Shown: positions 38,632 to 49,760, counted from the stretch's first letter. The stretch: DNA of 64,000 nucleotides from Chrysopilus asiliformis (GCA_964034945.1 OZ035960.1:32728368-32792367), one strand, 5' to 3'. Notes: generated from the sequence alone by a model not told the origin. Program-made: numbers and translations.

Positions 38632-38774
38632 TATAAATATTGTATAAATATTGTATAAATATTGTATAAATATTGTATAAATATTGTATAAATATTGTAT
38701 AAATATTGTATAAATATTGTATAAATATTGTATAAATATTGTATAAATATTGTATAAATATTGTATAAATATTG
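38632..38774 (+). repeat. 11-bp minisatellite, thirteen near-perfect units
   Basis: TATAAATATTG is repeated 13 times in 143 bp without visible divergence. It is bordered by the similar phrases TACTGTAGCACGCAC and TATTGTAGCACACCAC. Near-identity of all units implies recent expansion or ongoing homogenisation. A 146-codon minus-strand frame here is the translated repeat and not a gene. Confidence 0.95.
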
Positions 38775-38844
38775 TAGCACACCACTTGACATATTGTAGT
38801 GCGCCAGTATAAATGTTGTAGGGCCAGCAAAAAATATAGCATTA

Positions 38845-39306
38845 TGCGGCGGTCACACGACGTTGTTTTGCCAGCGCTAGTGGCTGTTTGACTGTTAGCA
38901 GCCGTTTCAGCAGCACCGTGTGAACCCTAGTGCGTTGCTACTACCACCAGCAGCGTGATGATTTTAGTAGCGCTAGTGGAGTAGAGACCGTTCTACTTTG
39001 CCACCGCTACTAGGGATAACGTGATTCTGTCACATGGTTTCTGAGCTGCCAAAAGTCTGATAAGTGGTAAAGTTTGTTTATTGTAAGTTGTTATTTTACG
39101 TTTATTTATTTAAATTTGTGTGTTACGTTTATTATTAAAAAAATCTCCCAGATTCAAATGTCAAACCACTGTTTTGCTAATTGCCAGCGCTACTAAAGTA
39201 TAAATCGTGTGAACCCTCTCAGTACGCTGGCTGCTGTTGCTACTTGCGCGCGCTACTAACCAACAGCAGCAAGCGGCTGGCAAAACAGCATCGTGTGACC
39301 GCGGCA
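38845..39306. mobile_element. Harbinger/Tourist-like MITE (462 bp) with TTA duplication
   Basis: TTA flanks both ends (38842-38844 and 39307-39309). The ends TGCGGCGGTCACACGACG and, read inward from the right, TGCCGCGGTCACACGATG continue with TGTTTTGCCAGC as an inverted repeat of about 30 bp. A 3-bp TTA duplication is typical of PIF/Harbinger. There is no coding sequence; small frames inside are chance. Confidence 0.85.
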
Positions 39307-39309
39307 TTA

Positions 39310-39900
39310 AACATAGAAAGATTATGAGAAGCTTTTCTTCTGACAAAAATATAGTGAGCAGCCCCACAAACATAGTACGCCATTTTTTAATACCAGAATG
39401 TGATTTTTTCTCTCAGTGTGACCGTATATTTTTTCATAGACTGAATCTTCCTTTTATTCCACACTGTTTATTTCAAATAAATAAGAAAATACGATAATAA
39501 TACCATACTAGATTGATATGTTGTTTGCCTAATCCTATCACTAGCAAATCCTTTGATCGGATGACCAACATAAATTATCACAATTTCTTGTACTACGCTT
39601 TCTTGCACTCGAATTGAGTCATTAAAATATTAAACATAATCGTCCAATCGTATTATCTAAATTGTTTGCACATTATAGGCAAATGTATTGATTAATTCTG
39701 AACTGGTTTTAATGCTGGTGTATCATCTTATAAGTTGAAATTAATCCGGTGATAGGACATCGTAAGCTGCAATTCATTTAATTTAATTAATCGATCAACA
39801 TGGAAAATATTCACCTGGAAAACTGGAATGAAGGAATCTAGTGAAAAGTCTCTATTAGCTGAAGTTTATGATAGGTGTAGAAAGTGTATTTTAGCACTCA
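39310..39900. other. Non-coding AT-rich stretch
   Basis: Nothing is seen. Confidence 0.45.
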
Positions 39901-39903
39901 TGC

Positions 39904-40107
39904 CTATTCTGGAATCCGAAGTAAGTTTGTTCGATTTTCTCCGATTGGATGCAATTTGTATTCTTGAATCCGCTGCGTTTCACTTCTGTTCGATTACGTA
40001 TGATTGCATATGATGTATGAGACTTCTGTATGACGCGTATACCAATTGAGTGGCGAATCGAATCGACTGAGTTTGGTTTTACGTTTTAACTTCGGATTCC
40101 AGAATAG
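39904..40107. mobile_element. Short inverted-repeat element (204 bp)
   Basis: CTATTCTGGAATCCGAAGT at the left is inverted at the right as ACTTCGGATTCCAGAATAG. The 19-bp arms are perfect. No target-site duplication is obvious. Confidence 0.7.
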
Positions 40108-41474
40108 CAATGACTATCAGTTATGCTTGTGGTACAAATATCTCCATAACTATCGCATAATTGATGGTCACTCAGTTTTCATAATTAATTGATGCAAACA
40201 GTTTCATAAAATTGTCGTTTATCATCAGGTGTTTGTCACTGTGACTAACTTGATAAACATACAATGATTATAGTCATCATTTTGGTTGCTATTTCTGTGT
40301 TCGTTTTTTCTTCAACTCTGCAGAAAAATAATAATTTACATAACTAATGTTTCAAAATGAAAGGTTTACTTATACAACAGATACATAAACTCTTGTTTAA
40401 AAAAAATATGAATGTCCTCCAATCTTTTAGACAATTCCGTGTTCGTTCTGGTGATTTTTGTCGCATGGTTGCAGTCATTTTCCAGGATAATAATAATAAA
40501 AATTATGCGAAAGGGCTGGAAAAGTTTGTCTGTGGGTGTACAACAAATATTTATGCAGATGAGCTACTTATGCAATATGCACTCTCAGTAACTCGTTTTG
40601 GTTGTATAATAACCATATAATTTACAAAATACCGAGCACCGCAAAACAGTTAATCTTCCACCCCCAAACGTGGTGGTGCAGTGCAGGCCAAAGTAGGTAT
40701 CTTTAAATTCAATGGTACTACATAGATATCCCTAATGCAGGGTGAAGCTATTACCATTGTAAATTTTCGGTGTCTGTCTGCAGAGTTAGTGTGGGCCATT
40801 TGCAGACTGCAGTGGATTTAAATTTTATATTATTGTCGGCTTGTGTCTGCATACGCAACATAATTGTGGTCGACTGAATTTGTTGCAGTTCCCGGAACAT
40901 TGAACATAATGCCAAAGGCTATAAAACACTTTCAGTCATTCATTTTGAGTCGTTCAGTCGCCTCGTCCTTCTAACATCGCCATCGTGGTGTTGTTACGTA
41001 CTTTCGATTGTTAAGCATTAGGTTAATGACGCAGAAGCTTGTCCTACTCCATGTAAAATGGCTTAATCAGTTGTAATACTTGTCTCGAAATAGGAAAAGG
41101 GCTCAATTAATCCGTTTGCATTTTCCTAGGGGGTGGCGGGCAATAGTTGGCAATGGACTTACACCAAAAAGGGGATTAGATACATCAGATAATCAATCGA
41201 CCACAATGATGTATTTGATATTCGATTATTCTTTGAAATCAATGCGCAAAGTTCAAATTTTTATAAAAACATATGTTGAAAACACAGTAAAATATCAGTT
41301 GTGATTAACACAAAACTTTCCTCTGCAATATTTAATTTTGGAAAAAATACGTAAAAAATAATATTTTTACAAATATTTCAACAATCCTTAAAGGTACGGA
41401 AAACCGTCAAAGGAATGAATGCAGGAAATTTTATTTCCTTTATGTCAAATTTGGTCATAATCACTTCCATAAAT
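40108..41474. other. Non-coding stretch with a few uncertain ORFs
   Basis: A frame at 40357-40620 (87 codons) lacks recognisable motifs. I found no promoter, splice or repeat evidence for a gene. Confidence 0.4.
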
Positions 41475-41728
41475 GAGGCGTTAAAAGCTAGAGTGGACCA
41501 ACCCACATAATCGAGTTTTTGAAGCTTTTCCACTTTTGTACTATTATTGACTGAAAATTTTTGAAAAAAAAAATCTGTGGACTTTATTACTTAATGTTGA
41601 AACGATTTTTGGTGCATCCAAACATTTTTGTCTAAAAACTCACTCGCAACAGTCATTCAAACACAAAAAAATTCACATGTTCGACATGTGGGTTGGTCCA
41701 CTCTAGCTTTTAACGCCTCAAATGTCGT
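41475..41728. mobile_element. MITE (254 bp) with 34-bp near-perfect inverted repeats
   Basis: The left arm begins GAGGCGTTAAAAGCTAGAGT (41475-41508) and the right arm ends ACTCTAGCTTTTAACGCCTC (41695-41728). AAAT lies directly outside both ends, a possible 4-bp duplication. The interior is AT-rich and non-coding. Confidence 0.85.
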
Positions 41729-42389
41729 CGTAGCGATTAGAGTATTTTGTTTTATTTGGTTCCGCTCATCCTAAAGCCTACAATTTTGTAATAAACGTCT
41801 GTAGTATAAGTCCTTAAGAGTTACGCTGTAAAATTTCAGTGCAATCGGTCGAGTTGTTTTTGAGTCAGACTTTATCAAAATGAGTAGGGCCAGGCTTAAA
41901 TTTTGGCTAAGATGTTTCGATCAGGCTGGAAAAATGCTACGATTTTCTGAAAAGTTTTACAAATTAAAAAAAAAATACAAATATAAAGAAATAAATAGAA
42001 GCCATTTATTTTATAAAATTAAAAATTAAATTAATTCAAAATATTATTTACTATAGAATTTGGACCCGGGGGGGTCGCCAGGTTTAGAACAGGCGTAGAA
42101 CAAAATCTAGGATAACAAAATTCAGTTGGTTGTAAATGAGATAGCCTAGAGTAGAGCGGTCTGTGATTTTCTAAAAAAAAGTTTTTTTGTCCTCGGGTTT
42201 CAAAAATTAACAAACAGCATTCAGATTCGGATTCACTTCACCTGTTCCCCTTGCTTCCCTACCACTGGGTCAACTTTTAAATAGGGTTATGTTAGATATG
42301 GACCCCGAGGAACATCTTTGGCGAATTTCAGACCAATTGGCCCAGTAGTTTTCCCGCGAAAGTGTAACATGGGGAAAAAACCAAGGTTC
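41729..42389. other. Non-coding stretch with diverged repeat text
   Basis: Phrases such as CAGTGCAATCGGTCGAGTTG (41840) and CCCAGTAGTTTTCCCGCGAA (42340) resemble passages at 54690-54720 and are likely old dispersed repeats. No gene is seen. Confidence 0.5.
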
Positions 42390-42517
42390 GGCAAATTTGA
42401 ACAAAAAACCGGTTCAGTTTTGGCAAATTTGAACAAAAAACCGGTTCGGTTTTGGCAAATTTGAACAAAAAACCGGTCCGGTTTTGGCAAATTTGAACAA
42501 AAAACCGGTTCGGTTTT
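42390..42517 (+). repeat. 32-bp minisatellite, four units
   Basis: Four copies of a 32-bp unit beginning GGCAAATTTGAACAAAAAAC and ending CGGTTCGGTTTT, with two single-base differences. It explains the 85-codon minus-strand frame here, which reads KTEPVFCSNLP-like repeats and is not a gene. Confidence 0.92.
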
Positions 42518-42855
42518 CACGGGTTTAGAAGCCCTAGGTACCACAATACCTTTTGGAAAAAGATGCCTTGTGGCCCTTGAAGTTCGACACGTAAAAGGTT
42601 CTTAAATTTTCTGTCGTCAATAAAAGATTTAGTTTTTAATTAGGTGGCCCATAACATTTTTCGCGGAGTGCTAACCACATGTACCTACTCCGAATTTTTG
42701 TAATCTAAAAAGAATTTTTGTAATCTATTTTACCCATTTTTTCAAAATGTGTGGCTTTTTACAATTAAACAAATTATTGTAAAATTTGTCAAAATTTTTT
42801 GACTTTCCTGTATTGCAATATCTCGAGCAGTTTCCAGTGTTTTAGCAATTAAGTC
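42518..42855. other. Non-coding AT-rich stretch
   Basis: Nothing is seen. Confidence 0.4.
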
Positions 42856-42857
42856 TA

Positions 42858-43240
42858 GTACGCAGTTCGAGTAAAATGAAATTTTCCATACAAATTTAAC
42901 ACTGCGCTTAAATTTAACCTCAGAAATTTTACCAAGCGGTACGCAGTTCGCTGGTAAAATGATGTGAAAAACTCATGTTGCAATGTTGCCTCACTAGATG
43001 GTGTAGAAAGTCTCCACTTGATTTTACCAGCATTTTAACTGTTCGGTACATTAAATTCGAGGTAAAAATTTGACAGATGAAAATAATAGAGGTTCTGTTT
43101 CCAGTTTTCTTAACGAGTGTGGTTTTTTAATTGTGTGTGCTCGGCTGTCAATGTTTTTTCTCCACAAACAGTTTTTACTTCGGTTTTAATGTGCCAATTT
43201 GGAGACCGCGTTAAAATTTCATTTTACTCGAACTGCGTAC
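42858..43240. mobile_element. TA-flanked MITE (383 bp), Tc1/mariner-like
   Basis: The ends GTACGCAGTTCGAGTAAAAT and ATTTTACTCGAACTGCGTAC are exact inverted copies, continuing to about 28 bp. TA lies outside both ends (42856-42857 and 43241-43242). An internal diverged copy of the terminus (GTACGCAGTTCGCTGGTAAA) sits at 42940-42960. There is no coding sequence. Confidence 0.88.
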
Positions 43241-43398
43241 TAGGCTTTAAGTCATAAGGCCTATGTTTTACTCACTTAACTACGATGCCATTTAAATAAA
43301 AATCGTGATATCTAATTACAAGATTTCCAACTGAACTTTGATGTGTGATAAAACTATTCAAAATTGCATTTTAAATCGTTTTTTTTCCATTTTTTTGA

Positions 43399-43404
43399 TT
43401 TATT
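43399..43404 (-). promoter_or_regulatory. Candidate polyadenylation signal for the 176-aa ORF
   Basis: The minus strand reads AATAAA about 100 nt after the stop codon of the 43503-44033 frame. The motif is common by chance in AT-rich DNA. Confidence 0.3.
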
Positions 43405-43502
43405 AAGAAATATAAAATTGTGTTATTAAAAAAAAATCTTCACAATTTGATGATTAGGGTGGATTTAACAATATTTAAATTAAACAATGTTATCAAATAT
43501 CT

Positions 43503-44033
43503 TTAACTTTGATTACTGAAGCAATCTGGACAGCGGCAAACTTTCGGACGAATGTTTTTGGATTCAATTTCATCTTCTGTAGAACTGCTAGAGCAACTCC
43601 ATGGAATATCGATCTCTTCACTGAGCGTATCCTGTAGAACTTCCTTAGGAATGCCGTTTAAATTTATTTGCTCCAAATTAATCGCAAGATCAACTGGTAG
43701 ATTTTCCTTGTGATCCTCTGTTTTAAAAGTTTCATCAATCGAATCATCATCAGTCAGAATATCTTCTGTTGAATTCTCCAATGGGTTAGCACTAGTAATG
43801 CGTTGATTAAGCTGACTTAGTTCGATCACTGTATTATTATTTGTTGAATTTAAAATTTCACTTTCCGCAACATATTCAGGTATAGAGTTCGACATAAAAT
43901 TGAAGTTCACTGTATTAAGACGTCGACGTTTCGACTTTGGCGTGCTATGGACGCCTAAAGAAGAAAACTTTAAACTAAAATCTTCTTCCGAATCAGAAAT
44001 ATCTAAATTTCTTTTATGCGATGTGGCTTCCAT
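43503..44033 (-). CDS. Hypothetical acidic nuclear-type protein, single exon, 176 aa
   Basis: This is the only frame outside the repeats that looks like a real protein. It starts MEATSHKRNLDISDSEEDF, an acidic/serine motif typical of CK2-type phosphosites. A basic cluster PKSKRRRL at about residues 32-39 could be a nuclear localisation signal. A long Asp/Glu/Ser/Asn-rich middle without predicted fold follows, with SSSSTEDE near residue 150. A small cysteine cluster near the C-terminus reads VCRCPDCF and could hold a metal or a disulfide. The start has a purine at -3 and G at +4. I do not recognise the family. It could be an intronless gene, a retrocopy or a piece of an unrecognised transposon: it sits between the MITEs at 42858-43240 and 44532-45172. 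Confidence 0.5.
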   Translation of the reverse strand: MEATSHKRNLDISDSEEDFSLKFSSLGVHSTPKSKRRRLNTVNFNFMSNSIPEYVAESEILNSTNNNTVIELSQLNQRITSANPLENSTEDILTDDDSIDETFKTEDHKENLPVDLAINLEQINLNGIPKEVLQDTLSEEIDIPWSCSSSSTEDEIESKNIRPKVCRCPDCFSNQS

Positions 44034-44528
44034 TGCACTAGTAACATGTTAACACTGTGTCGGTAAAATTAAAACTGAAATTGTCAATTTTTTTTAATAC
44101 TGGAAGGGATAATTACAGGTACAGCTGATCAGACATAATTAAGAAATCACAATGTGGTGACTCTGTCAGCCAGGAACCATAAATAAAATTACTCATATCT
44201 CATTATAACGACTTTAATTATAAGCCCAATGGTTTTATTTGAGGATTATTTGAATTAAAAAAAAACGGTTGATTTTGTGTGGGGCAAACAATATTTTGGT
44301 TCTAGCAACAACATTCAACTTCAACAACTTCTCCTAAGCTCTCGCTGAAACTATAAAAAAAAACATATTTATCTCAAACAAAATGCGTTTGCAATAATTA
44401 TAATATGATGGCTGCATCAAAAATTATTTCTTTCCGGGAAATACATGTTCAGTTTTAAAGAAACAAAGAAGGTGCAGGTTTTTGACTAAAAACGTTCTTG
44501 TTGTAAAAACTATAACTGGACATTTTAC
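44034..44528. other. Non-coding region upstream of the 176-aa ORF
   Basis: AT-rich sequence that would hold any promoter of that gene. I see no convincing TATA box or initiator. Confidence 0.4.
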
Positions 44529-44531
44529 TTA

Positions 44532-44658
44532 GGCCCGTTTGCACCAGCGAAAGTTAGCAACTTATGTACAACTTTAATTATTCAAGTCCCAGAATTTCTA
44601 CGATTTAAGTAGGCTAACCGCAACTTAATTTTTTAAGAATAGTGCGTGCAAACGGGCC
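44532..44658. mobile_element. Tourist-like MITE (127 bp) with TTA duplication
   Basis: TTA at 44529-44531 and 44659-44661 flanks GGCCCGTTTGCAC and its exact inverted copy GTGCAAACGGGCC. The 3-bp duplication fits PIF/Harbinger. It directly abuts the next element. Confidence 0.87.
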
Positions 44659-44662
44659 TTAA

Positions 44663-45172
44663 TGCCCTAAACACATGTGCAGAATTCTGCATGCAGCGGA
44701 ATTTGAATACACACGTTTATATGAAGTGGAACACACGTAAATTCTGCATGCAGCGCAGAGCTGCATGGTATCTCAAATTCAACTTTCTCTGCGCAGAAAT
44801 AGTGAAGCCAACCGAGGATTCTTTTTTGGTGTTTGGCAAAATCGCCTGTTAGCAAAGAGACTATGGACTAAATTCGTATACAGTGGAAAAGGAAAGTTTG
44901 ACACTTGGTAAGAACGATTTTTGGCAAAGAACGAGTCTCAGTTTTCTTAGTTTTTAATTTGCCTGATAGTTCTTCAAATTTTTTCTCCCTCTAATATATG
45001 TTTTTGTAATGTTTACTTTTTTTGTAATTAAAATTAATTACTTCGAACAATTCTTCTTCCATTATTGACAGCAGCCGATGTGATGAAATGTCAAAAAAAT
45101 CTGCTCATGTGTTTCAGCTGCAGATATGCAAGCAGCGCTGCATGCAGAAAATCTGCACATGTGTTTAGGGCA
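44663..45172. mobile_element. Harbinger-like MITE (510 bp) with TAA duplication
   Basis: TAA at 44660-44662 and 45173-45175 flanks TGCCCTAAACACATGTGCAG and its inverted copy CTGCACATGTGTTTAGGGCA. Subterminal CTGCATGCAGCG palindromes occur at both ends and again at 44745. Overlapping frames of about 65 codons on both strands are produced by these repeats and are not genes. Confidence 0.87.
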
Positions 45173-45241
45173 TAAAGGTTGATATGCACAGTAATATTAG
45201 CTGGAATTAGTAATGGGTTGTTTCCCCTTACTGGTTCCAGC

Positions 45242-45944
45242 CAGTGCTGCCAGTCGTAGATTTATTTAATTTTTGAGGGATTCTTCGATCAAAAAGAAAA
45301 AAGGGATTTTCACTTTTCCAAGGATTTTTTGACTACGAATGTAATTGTAGATTTTATAACCAAAAGAGCCCTTGGTACAGGGCTGTGCCAGGGCAAAACG
45401 GCGCCCACAGCGAAAACTGTGTTTGGCGCCCCCTCTCTTTTTAAAAAAATTAATAAAACGCATTTTTGTGTATGATTGGAAATTTTGAAAGACCGATCAG
45501 AGAGAAGATCAATTTTTATTTGTGCATATCTCGTTAAAATAACTTATGTGAACAGCACATGACTTTCTTATACCAAATCTATGTTCTAGCGCAATTGTAC
45601 TCGTAAATGCACTCGTAAAACTCGACCAAAAAAATTTTAATTTCTATAATATGAAGGAAGCGCCATAATTTCTTTAAAAATCGCAATACCCACAATTAGG
45701 ATTGATTCGAACATTCAATTATTCTTCTCTGTCCGCTTTGTGATTTTAGGGTATTTTGACACGCCACTTTGACACGCAACAATTTTTGCCTGTGGCACAA
45801 TTCTTGCAGATTTTTTAAAATCGCTATTTTTTGTCGTCTACAGCTCCGCAAATTAAAAACTTTGTGGAACTTTCTGAAAAAAAAAAAGAAAAGTTTTTTG
45901 TAATCGGTCGTGGGATATTCGCAGCTCACCGCCTGGCAACACTG
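45242..45944. mobile_element. hAT-like element (703 bp) with 8-bp TSD (one mismatch)
   Basis: The ends CAGTGCTGCCAG and CTGGCAACACTG are an inverted repeat with one mismatch. The flanking octamers are GTTCCAGC (45234-45241) and GCTCCAGC (45945-45952), 7 of 8 identical. The termini resemble those of the 3.3-kb element at 28072-31412 (CAGAGTTGCCAG), so the two may share a transposase source. No transposase is encoded. Confidence 0.82.
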
Positions 45945-45952
45945 GCTCCAGC

Positions 45953-46220
45953 TAATTTGTTAGAATTTTATACACCCCTTTACTCCTCCAGTAGCTGAGA
46001 AACAACAATAACATTAATTACTTAATTACCTCACCTAAATGATTTTTAAAATAGCTTGCTTTCGTATCCGTCTATCTGTTGTCAGGGTCAAATCTTGCAA
46101 TCTAATTTTAACCCACTTCAACTCATACGATTGATTTGAAATTTTGCACACATACGTAATTTGGATGACAATACAATATTTTCACTACTTCATTCTACTT
46201 CGGGATAAGGGGAGGTCTTG
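45953..46220. other. Non-coding spacer
   Basis: Nothing is seen. Confidence 0.4.
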
Positions 46221-46467
46221 TAAGGATAACGTGATTATTCTTTTCCTCAAATTTTTCCGAAAAAATCTCATCAGGAGGTTTTCGGGGTCGCTGAATTAGG
46301 CTCTGGCATTAAGAAATCTGTGAGGATAACGGAAGGTCCTGTAAGGATAACGTGAATATTATTTTCCTCAAATTTCCCAGAAAAAAAAATCAGATCTAGG
46401 GGTTTTGTTGTTGCTGAATCCAATTTTGACGTTAAGTAGTCTATAAGGATAATGGAAGGTCCTGTAA
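46221..46467 (+). repeat. About 121-bp tandem repeat, two units plus the start of a third
   Basis: GTAAGGATAACGTGA starts units at 46221 and 46341, and a third begins at 46464. Each unit carries TTTTCCTCAAATTT, a GAAAAAAATC passage and GGTCCTGTAAG at its end. The third unit is split by the element at 46468-47371 and resumes at 47375-47470. A diverged relative is at 49655-49740. Confidence 0.85.
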
Positions 46468-47371
46468 GCGAGGACGTACACGAAGCAACTTTCAGTCTTC
46501 AGCATGCCTCAGCCTCACCAAATTGTAGGAAAGAAAGCGTGGTATTACACACGGCAACTTTCGGGCTTATTTAAGCCGGCAACTTTTGGGCTTAATAAGC
46601 CAATGTGCTTACACTTGTGGCTTAAATAAGCCAATCCTGTTTGCATATGCTACACAAGTTTACATGGGTGTGTGTGAACTCAAACCATTGAAATCATATA
46701 CTTCCCAAGATCTTTACCTGCTGACGGTCAGAACGAAAATGATTTCTGGCTACTACTTTTCCCAAACCGGTTTACACGGTTTGCATGTATGCAGACTGCC
46801 GATAAGCCATGATTTCGAGTGGCAACTTTTCCCTCCTCAGTCGTTTCTCCCAAAAATCGGCTTAAGTAAGCCCGAAAGTTGCCGTGTGTAATACCACGCA
46901 AAGAGTGCGACAAGAGGGGAAAAATCGCCACTCGAAAAGTGTTCTTCACTTCTTCTTTTATGCACACAAACGAAGTCGCTCGTGTAGCACGTCAGCATGC
47001 ATGTGTGCGTAATTTCATTGAGTCAGTCGGTGCTTAGGCACCGATTCGTAAACATATCCCAAATAAACAAAAATTGAATGCAAATAGTGAAAGACCAATT
47101 GCAGGTAGTTTTATATTTCAGATAGGTAGGTAAATAACAAATTCCCAGTCCTTATTCTTCTATTGTTGGCAGTTTCTTTTGATGTTGCCTCGGTGCTAGC
47201 TAATAAGGGAATGAGCTGGAAATACAACACATATATGAGAACCACACACACATGAGTGATCACTTGTTGTACACAAGTTTTTCCTGCTAAAAAGTGAAGA
47301 AGCGTGTACGTCGGAAAGGCATTTTGAGGACTAAAAGTCGCCGCGACGAGAAGAATCGTGTGCGTTCGCAC
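46468..47371. mobile_element. Harbinger-like element (904 bp) with TAA duplication, containing a nested MITE
   Basis: TAA flanks both ends (46465-46467 and 47372-47374). The ends GCGAGGACGTACACGA and TCGTGTGCGTTCGCAC are imperfect inverted repeats with a small indel. The neighbouring tandem unit at 46335-46365 keeps the uninterrupted sequence CCTGTAAGGATAACGTGA, so the empty target site can be read directly in the same window. The frames of 79-101 codons inside are not recognisable. Confidence 0.85.
46537..46899. mobile_element. Nested MITE (363 bp) with about 42-bp inverted repeats
   Basis: The left arm begins GCGTGGTATTACACACGGCA (46537-46578) and the right arm ends TGCCGTGTGTAATACCACGC (46858-46899). 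GGCTTATTTAAGCC-type palindromes lie just inside. It sits wholly inside the 904-bp element, so it inserted later. AAA is on both sides, but the duplication length is unclear. Confidence 0.87.
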
Positions 47372-47374
47372 TAA

Positions 47375-47470
47375 GGATAACGTGATTATCCTTTTCCTCA
47401 AATTTTCCGGAAAAATCTCATCTGGGAATTTTTGGGGTCAATGAATCCGATTTGGCCTGTAAGGATATCT
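47375..47470 (+). repeat. Right half of the interrupted third 121-bp unit
   Basis: GGATAACGTGATTATCCTTTTCCTC-type sequence continues the unit broken by the element to the left. Confidence 0.8.
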
Positions 47471-49200
47471 CAAAGGCAAATATATATATTCCAAGACTAA
47501 AAAGTATAAAGCGTGGCGAAAGACTTTGGATTTTTAGTCATACATTACGAAATGACTAGAAAGATTGAGATAAAAAAAATGTACTAAAAAGGAAAAAGAT
47601 TTTTTGGGCGCTGTGAAATAAAAGTGAGATAAAGGCATAAAAATAAAATAATTTTTTTTCCATTTTTAGCACATTTTTTTTTAAATAAAAGCTTTTTTTA
47701 ATTTTTTTTCATATTTTACTTGAAGTTTATATTGGAATATTTTGGAATAAAATAAATAAAGACCTTTCCACTTTTACTACGTTATATTTGTTCCAATACA
47801 TGAAAAACATATTTTATAAAAATAACAGCTAATATAATATGTCTTAACCAATTAATACAACAATAATATCCATTCTTAATTGAATTCGAATCACAATAAT
47901 TAATACTTAAGACACACTCCAATTACATTCATTAATTCAATCGATAATTGAATCACTTAAATGAAATGAAAGAAGATTCAGACACTTTAATTTTAATTAA
48001 ACCTCATCGCAATTAAAATCAATAAACAGACATAAAGTTTAACAGATAAAATATGTAAATGTATCTTGGATGGAACAAATTCTATATCCCGAATTACCAT
48101 GGAAATTGTAGAGTAGAGAAAATGATGTTGGCTGCCTACGTCAGGAAAAACCGCATCAAGATAAACGTAAATATTTGCGTTTGTTTTTGCATCAGCTAGT
48201 TATCGAATTATAGTGGGAAATCACACCACACTATTTCAACATTAAAGCATAGTATATGTAGGCAAAGGATAGGCAAAGGATAGTTGGTTGGATGAGAACG
48301 TGGAGGATAATTTGCACTTTTGCCATTTAGAATTTATTTGGAGCAGAATTTGAACTGATTGGTAGGTTGCGATAAGCCCAAAATCGCAAAATGCACAAAT
48401 GCAGTTTATTCTGTAATTGAAACCGAATTAAAGGACTTAACCATTAATTTCGCTTATCGAAACTGAATTTCATCGGTTATCTCGACTTTTTAGCTTCAAT
48501 AATTATTGAATTGATTCAAAAGCTCATCAGTTTGTTTCCAAACGTGTTTGTTTGTTTCTGGTAATCAATAATTTAAGGTTTCGGTAGGTATTCCAATTTT
48601 GCAAATGGATTTTTGGAATATTTTTGGAATTCGAATCTTTGGTTTAATTAAATTTGATTGCTTTTCTATATACACCTGTACACGTGAAATTAATAAAACA
48701 ATGGATGAAAACAACTAATTAGGCGTGTTCACCGCATGAGTTTTATATATTTTTTATAGAACCTTTTTTCCAAAGATTTTCAGAAAAGTTTGATGTTTAG
48801 AAAAACTTGTTGATGTAGTAATATAATTGGAATGTGAATTTTCGTGGCAGAGAAAAAAGTCCGAAACTTTTCTGTAGTACTTTACAAAAAAAAAATAGTG
48901 GGTGCGCATATGCCCGGTTAAGCAAATTCTTACGGGTTGGTTAAATATATCTTTGTATTTCTCGGTATTCGGCCTTATACTAAACATATCTACTAGTTTC
49001 AGTTGAATTAGAGAATCAAAAATCCATCAGCGGTTCAAGAGATAGCAGTAAAGAAGGTTGAAGGTGACGGGCTGATAGATTTTAGTGAGGACGAAATTTG
49101 TTGGAGACACGATCAATTTTATGTTGGAAACCCGATTAAAATTCCTCCAGAAATTAAGTAGATAGAAGGAAAGAATTTCAAATTTTTAATACCAAAAGCT
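47471..49200. other. Non-coding, very AT-rich stretch
   Basis: Only short T/A runs are present, plus a small direct duplication AGGCAAAGGATAGGCAAAGG at 48260. No gene was found. Confidence 0.5.
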
Positions 49201-49224
49201 TGTCCCACAGATTCTCTAAATCCT

Positions 49225-49760
49225 ATAATATAATACGAGGAATGTCTGTCTGTCTGTCTGCACAAAGGATCTCGAAAACCCGCCTAACGATTTTAACGAA
49301 ACTTGGTGGTTAGGGATTTTCGGGGACAAGGAATCGATCTAGATAGGTCTCACCTCTGAGAAAATTCCCCTCGATACCCCTCGCCTGGTATCTTCGAACT
49401 GGGTTGTTCGATCTTAATGAAACTTTACAGTATTACTAAGGGGGCTAAGGGTTTTCGATTTTTCCACTACAAACCTGACTATTCTCTCCCCTCAATACCC
49501 ATCGCCTAGTGTCTCAAATCAACGTTTCAAAAATCGGTGACAGCGATTTCTCAATAACCACTCAACCGATTTCTATGAAATTTTGTTATCGCGCGTTAGT
49601 TTTAGTTCTAGCTTTCTAGGTCGGGAATTTAAAGACTCTGGAAAAGCTCTATAAAGATAATGTGAATTTAGTTTTTCCCCAAAAATCAGCAAAAATAGGA
49701 TTTTGAGGTCGCCGAGCATGGCTCGGTCTTCCTGGTACTAACTCAAAAAAGTTGACTGCA
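49225..49760 (+). repeat. Dispersed repeat passage beginning with a (TCTG)n tract
   Basis: TAATACGAGGAATG is followed by TCTGTCTGTCTGTCTG and then diverged text with two similar clauses (GATCTCGAAAACC and AATCGGTGACAGCG). Such passages recur with the opposite orientation at 54850-54905. No coding sequence. Confidence 0.6.

Noticed and set aside
38402..38842. 146-codon minus-strand frame with NIYTIFIQYLY repeats
   Set aside because: Translation of the 11-bp TATAAATATTG minisatellite plus flanks.
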